Assembly (NCBI GenBank): GCA_963969345.1
Contig: OZ017766.1
Location: 10,106,001 to 10,170,000, forward strand
Reading direction: 5' to 3'
Source of the DNA: Turbatrix aceti
Lineage: Eukaryota; Nematoda; Chromadorea; Rhabditida; Panagrolaimidae
DNA length: 64,000 bases
Shown here: positions 24,301-34,275 of the stretch, piece after piece
Layout: each line of letters opens with the position of its first letter
How positions within the stretch are numbered: the stretch's first letter is position 1
Made by a program: the position numbers and the translations under genes
Notes under the pieces: model-generated
What the model was told of the DNA's origin: nothing
The model's input: the letters and a program-made list of their open reading frames with translations, nothing else
The model's database searches: none

Positions 24301-26487
24301 ACAAAATCGAAATTAAATTTTTTACCATGTTTTGAAACGAAAATTGTGCTGAAAAAATTTTGTGACGGAAAAATGTCATTTTTTGCTAAAAAAATTATTT
24401 TGTTAATTTTAAAATAATTTTTTTTTTGGTTTTTCCAATATATTTAATTTTCAGGATCTAAAAACCATCCGCCAAAAACTAAGACACCAAGAACTAATTA
24501 GCAACGCATTTTTTGTCGTCGCAGTCGAGGAAATGAATGGCATTAACAAAAGGTAGTATACTCATTATAAAAAATTCGTCATTCATCGATTTCATTGACG
24601 CATTTTCAGAGTGGCTCATGCAACACCAAAGGATTACTCTGACGTCTTGCTTGAGGTAGTCAAAGTCCTGCAGGATCCCTTTAGTTATCGGTTAATGGTA
24701 TGCCATCTTTTAAATACTAAGTACATACTTTGGCGGATGAAAATGAAGCATCCTTTTTTTTAGGAAATGTCAACAAGATGCAGCCGGGTCTTTAATCGCG
24801 AAGCAATGAATGAAACGGAAAAGAAAATTCTTCTCGAGAGTTTTGACAATTTTTTGAAAAAAAATATTTTTGTAAGTTTTTTTCTTATTTTATAAAATTT
24901 CTAACGTTTCTAAAAAAAAATCTAAAAAATCTAAACTGTTGCAAAAAAAAATTTGAAAATTGTAAATAAAGAACAAAAAAAATTTGAAAACAATAAAGAA
25001 TTTGCTAAAAAATTTCTAAAATTTCTAAAAGAGATTTAAAAAATCGAAACTGTTGCACAAAAAAATTTAAAGGACAAAAATAAAAATTTTAAACAAATTA
25101 AGAAAAATTCGGAAAAAAATAAAAAACTTGATAAAAAAATTCTAAAATTTCTAAAAAAAATGGAAATTTCAGCCTTTATCAAAAGCCATGGACATTTTTA
25201 TTCCCTTCATGAAAGACACAGCAGTCATGGCCCGAGATTCCGCAAAAGCGTGCGCAGTTTTTTCCCAGTGGTCCCGTGAATTTGGCGACCAAGTCAAGCA
25301 AACCGGATTCAACGCCGATCTCGTCAATTACAAAATTGACGATTTGATGACTCGTTTTCGAGACAATGGAATGTCTAGACACTGGCTGCCTTCTTCAATC
25401 AATCCTCTACTCACCCTCATCGTAAAGGAGTTTACCGGAGCAAAGTCAGCAATGCCGTCACCCGCTCCCTTCCGGCAGGGTTCTTCTACGTCTTCTACAA
25501 CAACGGATTCAGCAGCGAAACCGAAGAAAAAATTTACCGGAAAACCGCTGCAAATTTCGGATTTTGAACAACTCGCTGATATTATTGATCGACTGCAAAC
25601 TGAAAAAGAGGAACTCGTAGCTCAGCTTGAAAATATGCAAACTGCGAAGTTTAACATGAACAATAGTCCGCTGCTTATTAGGCGCCGTCTGAAGTCGCAG
25701 TCACCGAACAATACGCCTTCGCCGTCTGAGTTTTGTGGAATTGTTCCGCCTTTGGCTGCGATTGTTGAAGGCAAAAAAGTGGTTGAAAGCCCGAAAACAA
25801 GGAGTTTGAAAGAAAAAGAAGCTCCTGCTGGGGATACGGTAGGTTTTTAAAATTTTGTAGTTATTTTTTTTAATTTTTGTTAGTAGCATTTCAAAAAAAA
25901 TTTATTTCAATTTTATTTTTATTTTTTGGCATTTTATTATTTTTTTGTTACAGTAGGTTGCAAGTATTTAGAAAAAAACACAATGCACTTGTGCATGTTG
26001 CGCGCACTTTTGTCTGCACATTGCACGCAAGTTAACAAAAAAAAGTTCTATAGAACGGTCAAAAAACTTGTTTAGAATGCACCCACACCCACACAAATGC
26101 ACCCCCTTTCAGCCAACTGATTTGGAAAATCTCATAGATCGCCACGTAAACGAAGCCAATCCGCCAAGCCCCGTTACTATATCTCACTCAACTACTGCAA
26201 ATTCGACACCTAACGAAGAAAAATTTCACCCTCAACCTGAACGATGTCCTTTGCCACAAATTATTGAACCCACCCAGACGCCCTCGCCAACGCCCCTCGC
26301 TCCAGGTGAAATTCCACCTTTTCCCGAAAATATCACAGATGAATCTGACGACTTTGCCGATGATCCATTGATCGATGCGGAATCCGTGGAAGGAGATCCA
26401 GATTCAGTTTTTATTCGGGACGAAGAACTCGATGGTCGAAGGAGTAAGATGTCGGTAAACATGGGGTCGGGGTCGTTGGATATATAA
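21384..26487 (+). CDS. FHA-domain coiled-coil protein (FHAD1/CEP170-like)
   Basis: Nine exons join in frame: 21384-21482, 22096-22302, 22414-22479, 23446-24012, 24455-24552, 24610-24697, 24764-24871, 25173-25838 and 26113-26487, about 757 aa. Residues about 12-102 form an FHA domain: LILVGSSNLCDLVV, then GERHAFIEF, then DLGTLGGTYHN (the GSxNGTxxN turn) and ADVVRFG. FHA domains bind phosphothreonine peptides. The rest is Ser/Thr/Pro-rich with coiled coils at about 236-280 (LLQRVVGLQKELTRKDDEI) and about 541-570 (ADIIDRLQTEKEELVAQLE), and an acidic C-terminus. An N-terminal FHA followed by coiled coils is the layout of FHAD1 and CEP170, so a cytoskeletal or scaffold role is possible but unproven. 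ATG 21384 was chosen because it directly precedes the FHA fold; the frame is open upstream to 21237. AATAAATAAAT lies about 20 nt after the stop. Confidence 0.8.
21586..21930 (+). repeat. Three tandem units in FHA intron 1
   Basis: Three related units begin near 21587, 21718 and 21857. Each has CTGCACGA at the start, then TTTTCGTGTTGA about 40 nt on, then a GGCG(C/A)TAAA block. The period is about 130-140 bp. The first unit is the most diverged. Confidence 0.65.
22620..24300 (+). repeat. Dispersed TTTTCGTG intron repeats in the FHA gene
   Basis: Introns 3 and 4 hold many short units around the word TTTTCGTGT(C/T)GAGAACC or CACGAAAATCCGTG, spaced about 30-60 nt apart (for example near 22640, 22745, 23360, 24080, 24150 and 24225). 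They do not code. The same word recurs in introns of the acyl-CoA synthetase and MED13 genes. Confidence 0.6.
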
Positions 26488-26524
26488 GATGTTGTTTGTG
26501 GTTGATAAAATAAATAAATTTGTG

Positions 26525-26884
26525 TTATGTACGGTAGTTGATAGTATTTTTTGAAACTGTGACGTTAAAAACATCAGCGATTTTGATTACAGCATCTTCG
26601 GTTGAAAAAAATTTGACCGAGAATTCTCTCAGCCTCAGGTGATTTTCAGTCGACTCGAACCATTGAATCCACTGATTGCAGACAACAGCTTCGTAGTAGC
26701 GTAGAAAGTTTTTCAATTGTAATGTTCTTTTTGCTTTAAGCTGGGATAAATTTTGGAATTGCTGGGAAAAGTTCGTCATCACTTTTGTCCGTCCGACAAC
26801 AGACCTTTGTTGTCCGTCTGCGCGATCTGTTTTCAAATTGCAGATATGAGCGCTGCCAAATGGAGCCGAGCCGTGCCGCGGCAT
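26525..26884 (-). CDS. Hypothetical protein or terminal exon, convergent with the FHA gene
   Basis: A 119-codon minus-strand frame lies 38 bp from the stop of the FHA gene and is convergent with it. Composition is not low-complexity, but no domain is recognised. An upstream acceptor (TTCAACAG, about 26911 on the minus strand) would make it part of a spliced gene, but no first exon is seen. It may be a chance frame. Confidence 0.25.
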   Translation of the reverse strand: MPRHGSAPFGSAHICNLKTDRADGQQRSVVGRTKVMTNFSQQFQNLSQLKAKRTLQLKNFLRYYEAVVCNQWIQWFESTENHLRLREFSVKFFSTEDAVIKIADVFNVTVSKNTINYRT

Positions 26885-27215
26885 GACTATCGCGCTGTTC
26901 GTCCGATGCTAAGCTGTTGAACAAAAAAAAGCAAACACACAACTTGTTTGTAACTTTTTTTTATACATACATAAATCAATGGCGTCTACAAAATTGTTTC
27001 ATTCCATAAAAAAAAGTTAAACGGCTATATTTTTTTCTAATTCATGTTGTGCATGTAAATAGTAGTATACCTACCGGCAAATACATAAGGGTGAGTGCAA
27101 ACAACTGACTACCAGGTGAAACACCAAAAAAAATGTGTATCAAGAAAAAAACAACTTTAAATGACTTCTAAACACACTTTTAACGTTCGAAAAAAAGCTT
27201 GTCTGTGTTCTTATA

Positions 27216-28304
27216 ATGCGGTCAGCGCTTCGTTCATCAACTCTTATTCAAGGTTATTCAAATGTAACTACGGAAAAACGCGCTCAACAAATCATCGAAT
27301 ATTACATATTTAAATATTATTCAATGTTGATTTCGGAGTTTGTTGCATTGGCACTCATGGGTACAGCATTGTATCTTAATGTGCAAACAATCTATTATAC
27401 GTTATCGGTAACGACGTTTAAAAAATATTGGATAGTAAATACATTCATATTATTTTTTTTAGAAAATAGCTGATAACAGAGACATACTACCATTTTTCAT
27501 CTTAAGAGGTCATATTATTCTCGCTCAATTATTAACAAATATACCAATTTTTGTTCATAAAATTATCATAAAACTAATGAATTATTACGAAATATATTAT
27601 GAAATAATTAATTATGTTGTGGAAGATGCAAGAGTTTATTCCGAATTACTACGGAGCCAATTTTTTATTTTATTATCTGTAAATCAATTTTTCATATTCT
27701 TTTTCCCAAGATTAAGTGAAATTATATTTGAACAACCCTATATTTATATTTTGTTATTTTTGCCCTGGATAATGCATAATCTTTATACTATACCATCTTT
27801 TGAAGTGGTTTTTGAATTGGATATGCCGTTATTGTTTACTCTGATTCAGCAATATATGGACAAGGTATGTATAATATTTGCATGTTCCATATCTGACTAC
27901 ATTAAAAACATTCGTATAACTGAATAAACATTTTAGTATATCCGCGCGCCGATATTAGATTACAAAATTGGAAACAATTTTTCACAGTTTTGTCTTGGAA
28001 ACCCCGAATAACGTGTGCCAAACCAGCTTTATTTTTATTTCTTCAAACTTTTGCTGTTACGACGACGGATTTATTTGTGAGGATCGTAATTGAAAATGGT
28101 GTATTTTTCTTTGAAATGTGTCCACACCACATAATTGATGTGGGCAAATGCACCGATACCGGTTTGCCGTATCCCTTGGATATTGTCGCCAAGTTTGGTA
28201 TTGAGTGTCTGTCCAAAAATGTTAGCGAAATTATTGAGATATATCCGACGTTTTGTTTTGTGTTTTTTAACAAAATAATGCGTGATTATGTTTTTTCAAT
28301 TTGA
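27216..28304 (+). pseudogene. 7TM chemoreceptor-like gene, frameshifted (tandem copy A)
   Basis: This is a close relative of the gene at 28654-29814 with the same exon plan: exon 1 27216-27407 (64 codons), exon 2 27463-27864 (134 codons) and exon 3 from 27937. In exon 3 the distance from the acceptor to the conserved Trp codon is 59 nt, against 132 nt in the sister gene. The missing 73 nt remove one predicted membrane segment and shift the frame, giving a stop at 28006-28008. The rest of the exon is open in another frame to 28304 and still matches the sister (CAKPALFLFLQT, CPHHI, CFVFFNKIMRDYVF). No alternative acceptor I can see restores the frame. Probably a recent pseudogene. Confidence 0.7.
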
Positions 28305-28653
28305 TACATACATATTTAGTTGCTTAATAAAAGTGAGCTGAAAAGCAAGAAAAGAATATTTACGTTGTGAGCTGAAAAGAATATTTACAAGCACAAAATG
28401 TGTGTCTGCACTTACATAAAATATATATATATGCAAAAAGTATACTGTAGTTATTTAGATTGCAAATACTCTTATGAGGGGTAAAACTCATGATTTGGCC
28501 AAAAACTATCTTTCATGAACATACATACAAAAGTGTTTTTTGGTTACCGCTTTGCAAGATGCCAGGTGAAATACAAAAAAACTATTGCCTTTCAGTACAA
28601 GTAAACCTAAAAACTGTCGACATTTGTTGCATTTGCACTCAAACTTATATAAC
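28305..28653. other. Spacer between tandem receptor copies
   Basis: AT-rich DNA with an ATATATATAT run near 28424, presumably holding the promoter of the downstream receptor. No motif is recognised. Confidence 0.5.
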
Positions 28654-29814
28654 ATGCGGACAGCACTTAATTCATCACTTCTAAAATATACAAACAAAAA
28701 TGTAACTACAGTAGAACACGCTCAACGAGTCATCGACTTTTACATGTTTGAGTACTGTTCCGCTTTGATTTCGGATTTTATCGGATTGATAATAATGACT
28801 ACGGCGTTATACTTAAACATGTTGGCTGTTTATTACACAATTACGGTTTGTTAAAATGTTATATATGATTTCGTATAATACATAAATTTATTTTAGAAGA
28901 TAGCAGAAAACAAGAAGATATTACCATTCCATGTCTTGAGAGGTCATATTTTATTTGTCCAGTTGATCCTAAACATAGGGATGTCAATAATATCAATTGT
29001 TAGACAATTGTTGACATTTTATCCGGAACTTCATCCCACAGTAATTAGTTTCGACAATTTTGCGGTCTTCGCCAATGAACCAATCAGGAATTTTTTGTTC
29101 ATGAGAAGTATATTTAACACACTACTGTCGATTAATCAGTTTTCAATTTTCTTTTTTCCGATGATAAATCAAATAATATTTGAACAATTTCATATCTATG
29201 TTTTATTACTTGTGCTTTGGAAGGCAAATTTTTTAACTATGATTCCGTTACTTGATTTAGTGTTTTATTATGATACGCCGATATTTTTTGTCTATGTCGA
29301 TGGTTATATGGATGCGGTATGTGAAAAATCTGTTATCTGTTCAAATACTCTTACAAACATTTTTTAGTACATTCATACCCCGCTATTATTTTTTTCAACC
29401 TACATCGTTCCACTTATCAGCGGTATTATTTGCATCGAAATTCTCATTGGGATAAAAATAAGAATGCGGAATCCAAAAAAGTTTTTCACGATTTTTCCAT
29501 GGACCCCTCGAATTTCATACGCCAAGCCGGTAGTTTTTTTGTTCATTCAAACACTTGCAATAACAGCGACTGATTTTTTACTCAACGTTGTAAATTCTAA
29601 TTTTGTCGTTTTTACCAGCATTTGCCCGAATCATATTACGGATGTTTCTGATGAGTGTATTGAAATTACTAGTATTCCATACACAATTGGCATTGTTATC
29701 AAATTTGGCTTGGAGGCAGTGTTGTCAAATGCACGAAATTTTGTGGTTATGCTTCCCACATACTGTTTTGTGTTTTTCAACAAAAATATGCGTGATTATA
29801 TTTTTTCTGATTGA
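28654..29814 (+). CDS. Nematode-type 7TM chemoreceptor-like protein (tandem copy B)
   Basis: Three exons join in frame: 28654-28845, 28897-29316 and 29368-29814, coding 352 aa. Introns are 51 nt each, with GT-AG ends and TTTTAG acceptors. Hydrophobic segments occur throughout: LISDFIGLIIMTTALYLNML in exon 1, ILFVQLILNIGMSIISI and NQFSIFFFPM in exon 2, and IVPLISGIICIEILIGIKI and VVFLFIQTLAITATDFLLNV in exon 3. The protein ends FFNKNMRDYIFSD, like the cytoplasmic tail of nematode serpentine receptors. The Pfam family cannot be assigned from inspection. Its sister at 27216 is frameshifted. Confidence 0.7.
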
Positions 29815-30326
29815 TTAATTGATTTATAAATTTGTAGTACCATGGAAAATCGTATTCAGAGATTTACAGATCTTTGCCGTTTTCGTCGGCATCCCAGTTT
29901 TTGGCATCCTGCCGAGTATGGCAGTTGCTGGTTTTTTCCTCAACGATGGTGGGTGGGGTGGGTCAGTGAGATTTACTTAATCCCGTACTAGAGCAGGCAC
30001 GGCACAGCTGCAGTGTTGAACACAGCGAGGGGGAGAGGGGGGGGCCGCTGTGTTCAAGTGGGTGCAACGAGCTACGCGTGTGCGCGCGCGCACTCAAATG
30101 TCCCTTTTGCATTCCATGTCGAACAGGGTATGCTTCAGCACACGTGTATGCGTGTCTCGCGTAAATCGAGATTCGCACGACCACAAAAACAACGACGGGA
30201 CGCCCGACTGGAGGGGAATGAAGTCGAAAAAGAGCGTTTTTCTTTCGTTTCCCTCGCGGTTTCTTGGATTCAAATGCGGTTTTCGACCCTCGGGGCATAT
30301 CACGTGAAGCCAAAAGTGCCTTAGGT
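29815..30326. other. Region upstream of the U2 snRNA gene
   Basis: No gene is supported. The part next to 30327 should hold the snRNA promoter, but I cannot identify the proximal element with confidence. A GC-rich segment with a GGGGGAGAGGGGGGGG tract (about 30030-30046) and an alternating CG stretch (about 30079-30091) lies within. Confidence 0.4.
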
Positions 30327-30360
30327 ATCGCTTCTCGGCCTCTTGGCTAAGATCAAAGTG
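30327..30360 (+). ncRNA. U2 snRNA gene, 5' fragment (nt 1-34)
   Basis: ATCGCTTCTCGG followed by CTAAGATCAAAGTG matches the universally conserved 5' end of U2 snRNA (stem I and the U6-pairing region). It stops after AAAGTG, exactly at the branch-site recognition sequence GUAGUA, and the non-LTR element begins. Confidence 0.93.
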
Positions 30361-30415
30361 TTGTGTTACTCTCCCCGACGACTTCCACATCAATCAGAAG
30401 GCTACGAATCAAAAA

Positions 30416-33400
30416 ATGCAATCAGAATCGACGAGGGACAACGAGCACAGAGAGAGCGATCAGACAACGCGCACACCCATCTTCGCTTCGGGACCGTCAG
30501 CCATCATCGCACTCTGCCCGCTGCCGCTTGACCTACGACCAGTCTGTCCACTATGCGGGCGCAATCCTGAGGGTTTTATCAACTGGGGCGGCCTGACGCG
30601 TCACATCAAAACCTACCACGCAACCTCTACCGTCAGCTTCCAGTGCAAGGAGTGCAATCATCCCGACAAAGACCAGAAGGCAGTCAACAGACATTGGGCG
30701 AAAGTTCACAACAGCGGTGTCCGTCCTCCTACGAAGGGTCAGGTAAGTCGTCAGAATACGGTAAGCGCTTCTTCTTCGGCCCGCAGCTCTGCTGCCCCCC
30801 CTTCTCCCCCCTCTGGGGCTTCCAGGCCAAGAACAACGACGACAAGAAGCGCGCGCAGAAACGATGGCCCGAGAAACCGTAATCCTCAGGTAAGTCACCC
30901 TTTACCCGGCATCTCTGCCGGGCCTAACCCACCCTGTAGGTCAACGGATCCGGTGCCATTCGCTGCCCAGCCACCAACAATGACATCTGCCCCATCCACG
31001 ACAACGACGACAAGAAGCACGCGCAGAATCGATGGCCCGGGAAACCGTAATCCCCAGGTAAGTCACCCCTTGCCCGGCATTTCTGCTGGGCCTAACCTCC
31101 CCTGTAGGTCAACGGACCCGGTACCATTCACTGCCCAGCCGCCTGCAATAACACCTGCTCCATCCGCGACGATTCCGCCACCGACGATCCCGACAATTGC
31201 GACACTCAATCGTTCCGGTAATCTCAGCCCGACGGGCTCTTCTTCAGCTTTCAGGATCGACGACGATGACATTCCTCTTGACGATCAGTGCCAATCTTCC
31301 CAAGCCGAGCCAGCTTCGCGTTCACAGCAGCCGGCGCGCCCCATGCTGCCTAACCTGTCAGGTTGGGTTGAGCGGTTCAACGCCATCACCAGCGCTGAGG
31401 AGTTGGAAGACGCGCTCACCGAACTCACGGCCGAGCTTCCATGCCGTCCTCGACGACCAATGCGACGGCCACGACCCAGGACGCCCGACAACGAAGCAGC
31501 TGAGGCCAAACGACTCCAATCTCTCTACCGTCGCAATCGGAAAGCTGCCATGCGAGAGGCTCTCGGCACGAAATCTGCCCAATGCGAAATCGAGGTAGGC
31601 GAGTTGCAACGTTGTTTTTCAGCCACGCTTGCCACTCCCGTTGTTCATCGGGATGCTGAACTTCCTCCAGTCACTCCTGACTTTGATGAGGCTCCCGACG
31701 ACGCCGACCCGCTCTCGCCCATTTTCACGCCCGAGGAAGTCAAGGCCCGTCTTCAACGCTGCACCGACACCTCGCCCGGCCCGGACGGAATCGGCTACAG
31801 CGTGTGGAAGCGAGTCGATCGCTCGGCGACTCTTCCATGCGCCATCTTCAACGCCGTCCGGCGGACTCGTCACATCCCTTCAACCTGGAAGAAGTCAACG
31901 ACGATCCTGCTCTTCAAGAAGGGTGACCCAGAGGCGACAGACAGCTGGCGTCCGATCAGTCTGAGCGACACCATTGGTAAGTTGTTCTCATCCATTTTAG
32001 CTGCTCGCCTGTCGTCCTGGGCCACACGAAATGGGCGTCTGTCGCCCTGTCAAAAGGGTTTCACGAGCCACGAAGGTGCACTGGAGCACAACTTTGTGGT
32101 GCAAGCAGTCATCAAGAACGCCCGGAGGTCGCACACCGAGGCAGCCATCGCCTGGCTTGACCTACGCAACGCTTTTGGCAGTGTGCCGCACGACGTCATT
32201 TTTGACACGTTGCGGTGGCATGGCCTGAGTGAAGCGTCGGTCCGATGGGTCCGATGGCTGTACGACGGTTGCACGACCGAGATCAACACGCTGCGCGGCA
32301 CGACATCGCCGATCCCGATCAACCGCGGGGTCAAGCAGGGCTGTCCGCTCTCACCGATCGTCTTCAATTTGACGCTGGAGCCCGTGATCAGAGCCGTCCG
32401 GCAGCTGGAACTCGGCGTCTTCGCCCACGACACGTTCCAGGACGTGCTCGCCTTCGCCGACGACCTCGTCCTTCTGGCGGAAACGCCAGAAAACCTTCAA
32501 ACGCAGCTGAACACCATCTACGACGTCGCAAAGTGGGCAGGACTCGAGTTCAATGCCCGAAAATGTGCTTCATTGCACATCGACGGCAGCGGACATCGGG
32601 TCCAGCCCACCCAATTCGCCATCAACAACGAAAACATCAGAACGCTGCTCAAGGACGAGTCGTACCAGCATCTCGGCGTCCCCACGGGCTTCGGCACCTT
32701 CCCCAGCGCCACGGCGGCCATCGACAGTATCAACGACGACCTTATCAAACTCGACAATAGCCTTCTGGCTCCGTGGCAGAAATGCGACGCCGTGAACACC
32801 TTCTTGGTGCCGCGGCTCTCATTTCACCTAAAGCTGGGGTCAGTGCCGAAGACGCCCCTCAAGTTGATCGACAAGACGATCCGTCGCCTGGGCAAGAAGT
32901 GGCTCTACCTGCCTCAACCAGCAAGCCCTGAGCTGCTGTACCTTCCCCTACAGGCAGGGGGAGTCAACTTTTTCCCGACCGCACCCCTTGCCGACATTTC
33001 CAATGTCGTCCAGGGGTTTCGACTCGCGACGTCGCCTGACTCCTCAGTTGCCGCGATGGCAACAACCGCTCTGCGCGCTGTCGTCAAGAAACGCGTCCGC
33101 CAGCCTCCAACTCAAAACATGATCATCGACTACCTCAACGGCTCGACGGATGCGGTCTTCGGGCGGTCAACTGACATCGGTTCGATGTGGACGGCTGTCC
33201 GGACGTCTACCACCCAGCTTCGGAAGAAGATCGACGTCCGATGGCGCTACAGCGGACCCGCGCTCCAGCTTGTCATCGGCGGCAACTCGGCGTTCCGGAA
33301 AGAGGCGGAACGGCAGCTACGACACGCCGTCAGGACTCAGTTCTACACGGCTCTCAGCAAAAAGCCTGAACAAGGTAAGGTTTTGGGTGTAACGGGGGCG

Positions 33401-34069
33401 GCCACTTGCAGCAACCACTTCCTCCGAGCCGGCAGCTTCACGCGCTTCGCCGAATGGCGCTTCATCCACCGCGCGCGGCTCGGCGTGCTTCCTCTCAACG
33501 GCAGCCGACGACATGGGCCTGGCAACAACACCGCCTGCCGCCGATGTGGCTTTGCCTACGAATCGGCGGCGCACGTGTTGAACCACTGCAGGCCTTCTCT
33601 CTGCACGATGACCAAGCGTCACAATGCAGTGCTGGAGCGTCTACAGAAGGCAACACGTCTTCCGGAAGGCGTCCAGACCTACGCCAACCAGCCCATACCA
33701 GGCTTCGACTCCTCGCTGCGGCCAGACTGGGTCATTCTCGACGACGCAAAGAAGGAAGCCACCATCATCGACGTCACCATTCCGTACGAGAATGGACCCG
33801 GAGCCTTTCTCTCGGCAAGACGAGAGAAAGTGCGGAAGTACGACGCCCTGGCCCAGCACTTCCGAGACCGAGGATATGACGTCTTCAACGACGCCTTCAT
33901 CGTCGGATCCCTTGGCGGCTACGATTCGCTGAACCGGTTTGTTCTACAGCGACTTGGAATACCACCAGGGTACGCGATTTTAATGAAACGGCTGATGGTT
34001 AGCGAGACCATCAGGTGGTCGCGCGACATCTACGTGGAGCACGTCTCTGGCATCCGCCAGTACTCGTGA
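30416..34069 (+). CDS. Non-LTR retrotransposon protein: zinc fingers, reverse transcriptase, restriction-like endonuclease
   Basis: An uninterrupted 1,217-aa protein. Two C2H2 fingers lie near the N-terminus (CPLCG...HIKTYH and CKEC...HWAKVH, about residues 44-101), for DNA binding. Then comes a Pro/Ser/Thr-rich linker with a 56-aa tandem duplication (about 142-254). The reverse transcriptase covers about 430-740, with SPGPDGI, WRPISL, AWLDLRNAFGSV, KQGCPLSP and the catalytic FADD. A CCHC motif (CRRCG...HVLNHC, about 1041-1060) precedes the restriction-like endonuclease, with RPDW, IDVTIPYE and a KVRKY segment. All catalytic residues I can check are present, so this copy could be active or recently active. 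ATG 30416 is the first start after the 5' junction. Confidence 0.93.
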   Translation: MQSESTRDNEHRESDQTTRTPIFASGPSAIIALCPLPLDLRPVCPLCGRNPEGFINWGGLTRHIKTYHATSTVSFQCKECNHPDKDQKAVNRHWAKVHNSGVRPPTKGQVSRQNTVSASSSARSSAAPPSPPSGASRPRTTTTRSARRNDGPRNRNPQVSHPLPGISAGPNPPCRSTDPVPFAAQPPTMTSAPSTTTTTRSTRRIDGPGNRNPQVSHPLPGISAGPNLPCRSTDPVPFTAQPPAITPAPSATIPPPTIPTIATLNRSGNLSPTGSSSAFRIDDDDIPLDDQCQSSQAEPASRSQQPARPMLPNLSGWVERFNAITSAEELEDALTELTAELPCRPRRPMRRPRPRTPDNEAAEAKRLQSLYRRNRKAAMREALGTKSAQCEIEVGELQRCFSATLATPVVHRDAELPPVTPDFDEAPDDADPLSPIFTPEEVKARLQRCTDTSPGPDGIGYSVWKRVDRSATLPCAIFNAVRRTRHIPSTWKKSTTILLFKKGDPEATDSWRPISLSDTIGKLFSSILAARLSSWATRNGRLSPCQKGFTSHEGALEHNFVVQAVIKNARRSHTEAAIAWLDLRNAFGSVPHDVIFDTLRWHGLSEASVRWVRWLYDGCTTEINTLRGTTSPIPINRGVKQGCPLSPIVFNLTLEPVIRAVRQLELGVFAHDTFQDVLAFADDLVLLAETPENLQTQLNTIYDVAKWAGLEFNARKCASLHIDGSGHRVQPTQFAINNENIRTLLKDESYQHLGVPTGFGTFPSATAAIDSINDDLIKLDNSLLAPWQKCDAVNTFLVPRLSFHLKLGSVPKTPLKLIDKTIRRLGKKWLYLPQPASPELLYLPLQAGGVNFFPTAPLADISNVVQGFRLATSPDSSVAAMATTALRAVVKKRVRQPPTQNMIIDYLNGSTDAVFGRSTDIGSMWTAVRTSTTQLRKKIDVRWRYSGPALQLVIGGNSAFRKEAERQLRHAVRTQFYTALSKKPEQGKVLGVTGAATCSNHFLRAGSFTRFAEWRFIHRARLGVLPLNGSRRHGPGNNTACRRCGFAYESAAHVLNHCRPSLCTMTKRHNAVLERLQKATRLPEGVQTYANQPIPGFDSSLRPDWVILDDAKKEATIIDVTIPYENGPGAFLSARREKVRKYDALAQHFRDRGYDVFNDAFIVGSLGGYDSLNRFVLQRLGIPPGYAILMKRLMVSETIRWSRDIYVEHVSGIRQYS
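30841..31176 (+). repeat. Two tandem 168-bp units in the non-LTR ORF
   Basis: Units 30841-31008 and 31009-31176 are near-identical and in frame (56 codons each). Each contains CAG|GTAAGT followed 50 nt later by CTGTAG|G (30890-30939 and 31058-31107), which look like a tiny intron. Each also has a hairpin of CCCGGCA paired with TGCCGGG (TGCTGGG in unit 2). The reading frame is open through both, so splicing is not required. Confidence 0.85.
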
Positions 34070-34275
34070 TCCACATCCATAAACTCGTCACACCCCAACG
34101 GCGTCATGCGATCTCAAGAAGCCTGGTTGAGTTACCCTTTTACCTTGTGCCCTCTTTTTCCAAAAAATTGTACGGTGTTCTATTTAACTCTCCCCGCTCT
34201 CTTGCTTCTCTCTCTTTTGTTTTGTTTGTCCTTTTTGCACGAACATGTTTCGTGAAGCATTCTCTAATAAAGTTA

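Larger units (their letters stand above)
30361..34275 (+). mobile_element. U2-targeted non-LTR retrotransposon (NeSL clade, Utopia-like)
   Basis: A 3.9-kb GC-rich element lies in sense orientation within a U2 snRNA gene. It has a short 5' region (55 nt), one long ORF and a roughly 200-nt 3' UTR ending CTCTAATAAAGTTA. The flanking U2 sequence resumes at ATCTG, leaving about four U2 bases (TAGT) missing. The RLE-type ORF and the target site match the Utopia lineage known to target U2 genes; that assignment comes from memory of the family. No poly(A) tail is present, as expected for target-specific RLE elements. Confidence 0.88.

Noticed and set aside
29838..29950. Short open segment starting ATGGAAAATCG upstream of U2
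   Set aside because: Too short, with no donor or domain that can be supported.
30551..33932. Shadow open frames across the non-LTR ORF
   Set aside because: GC-rich shadow frames; the domains are all in the 30416 frame.
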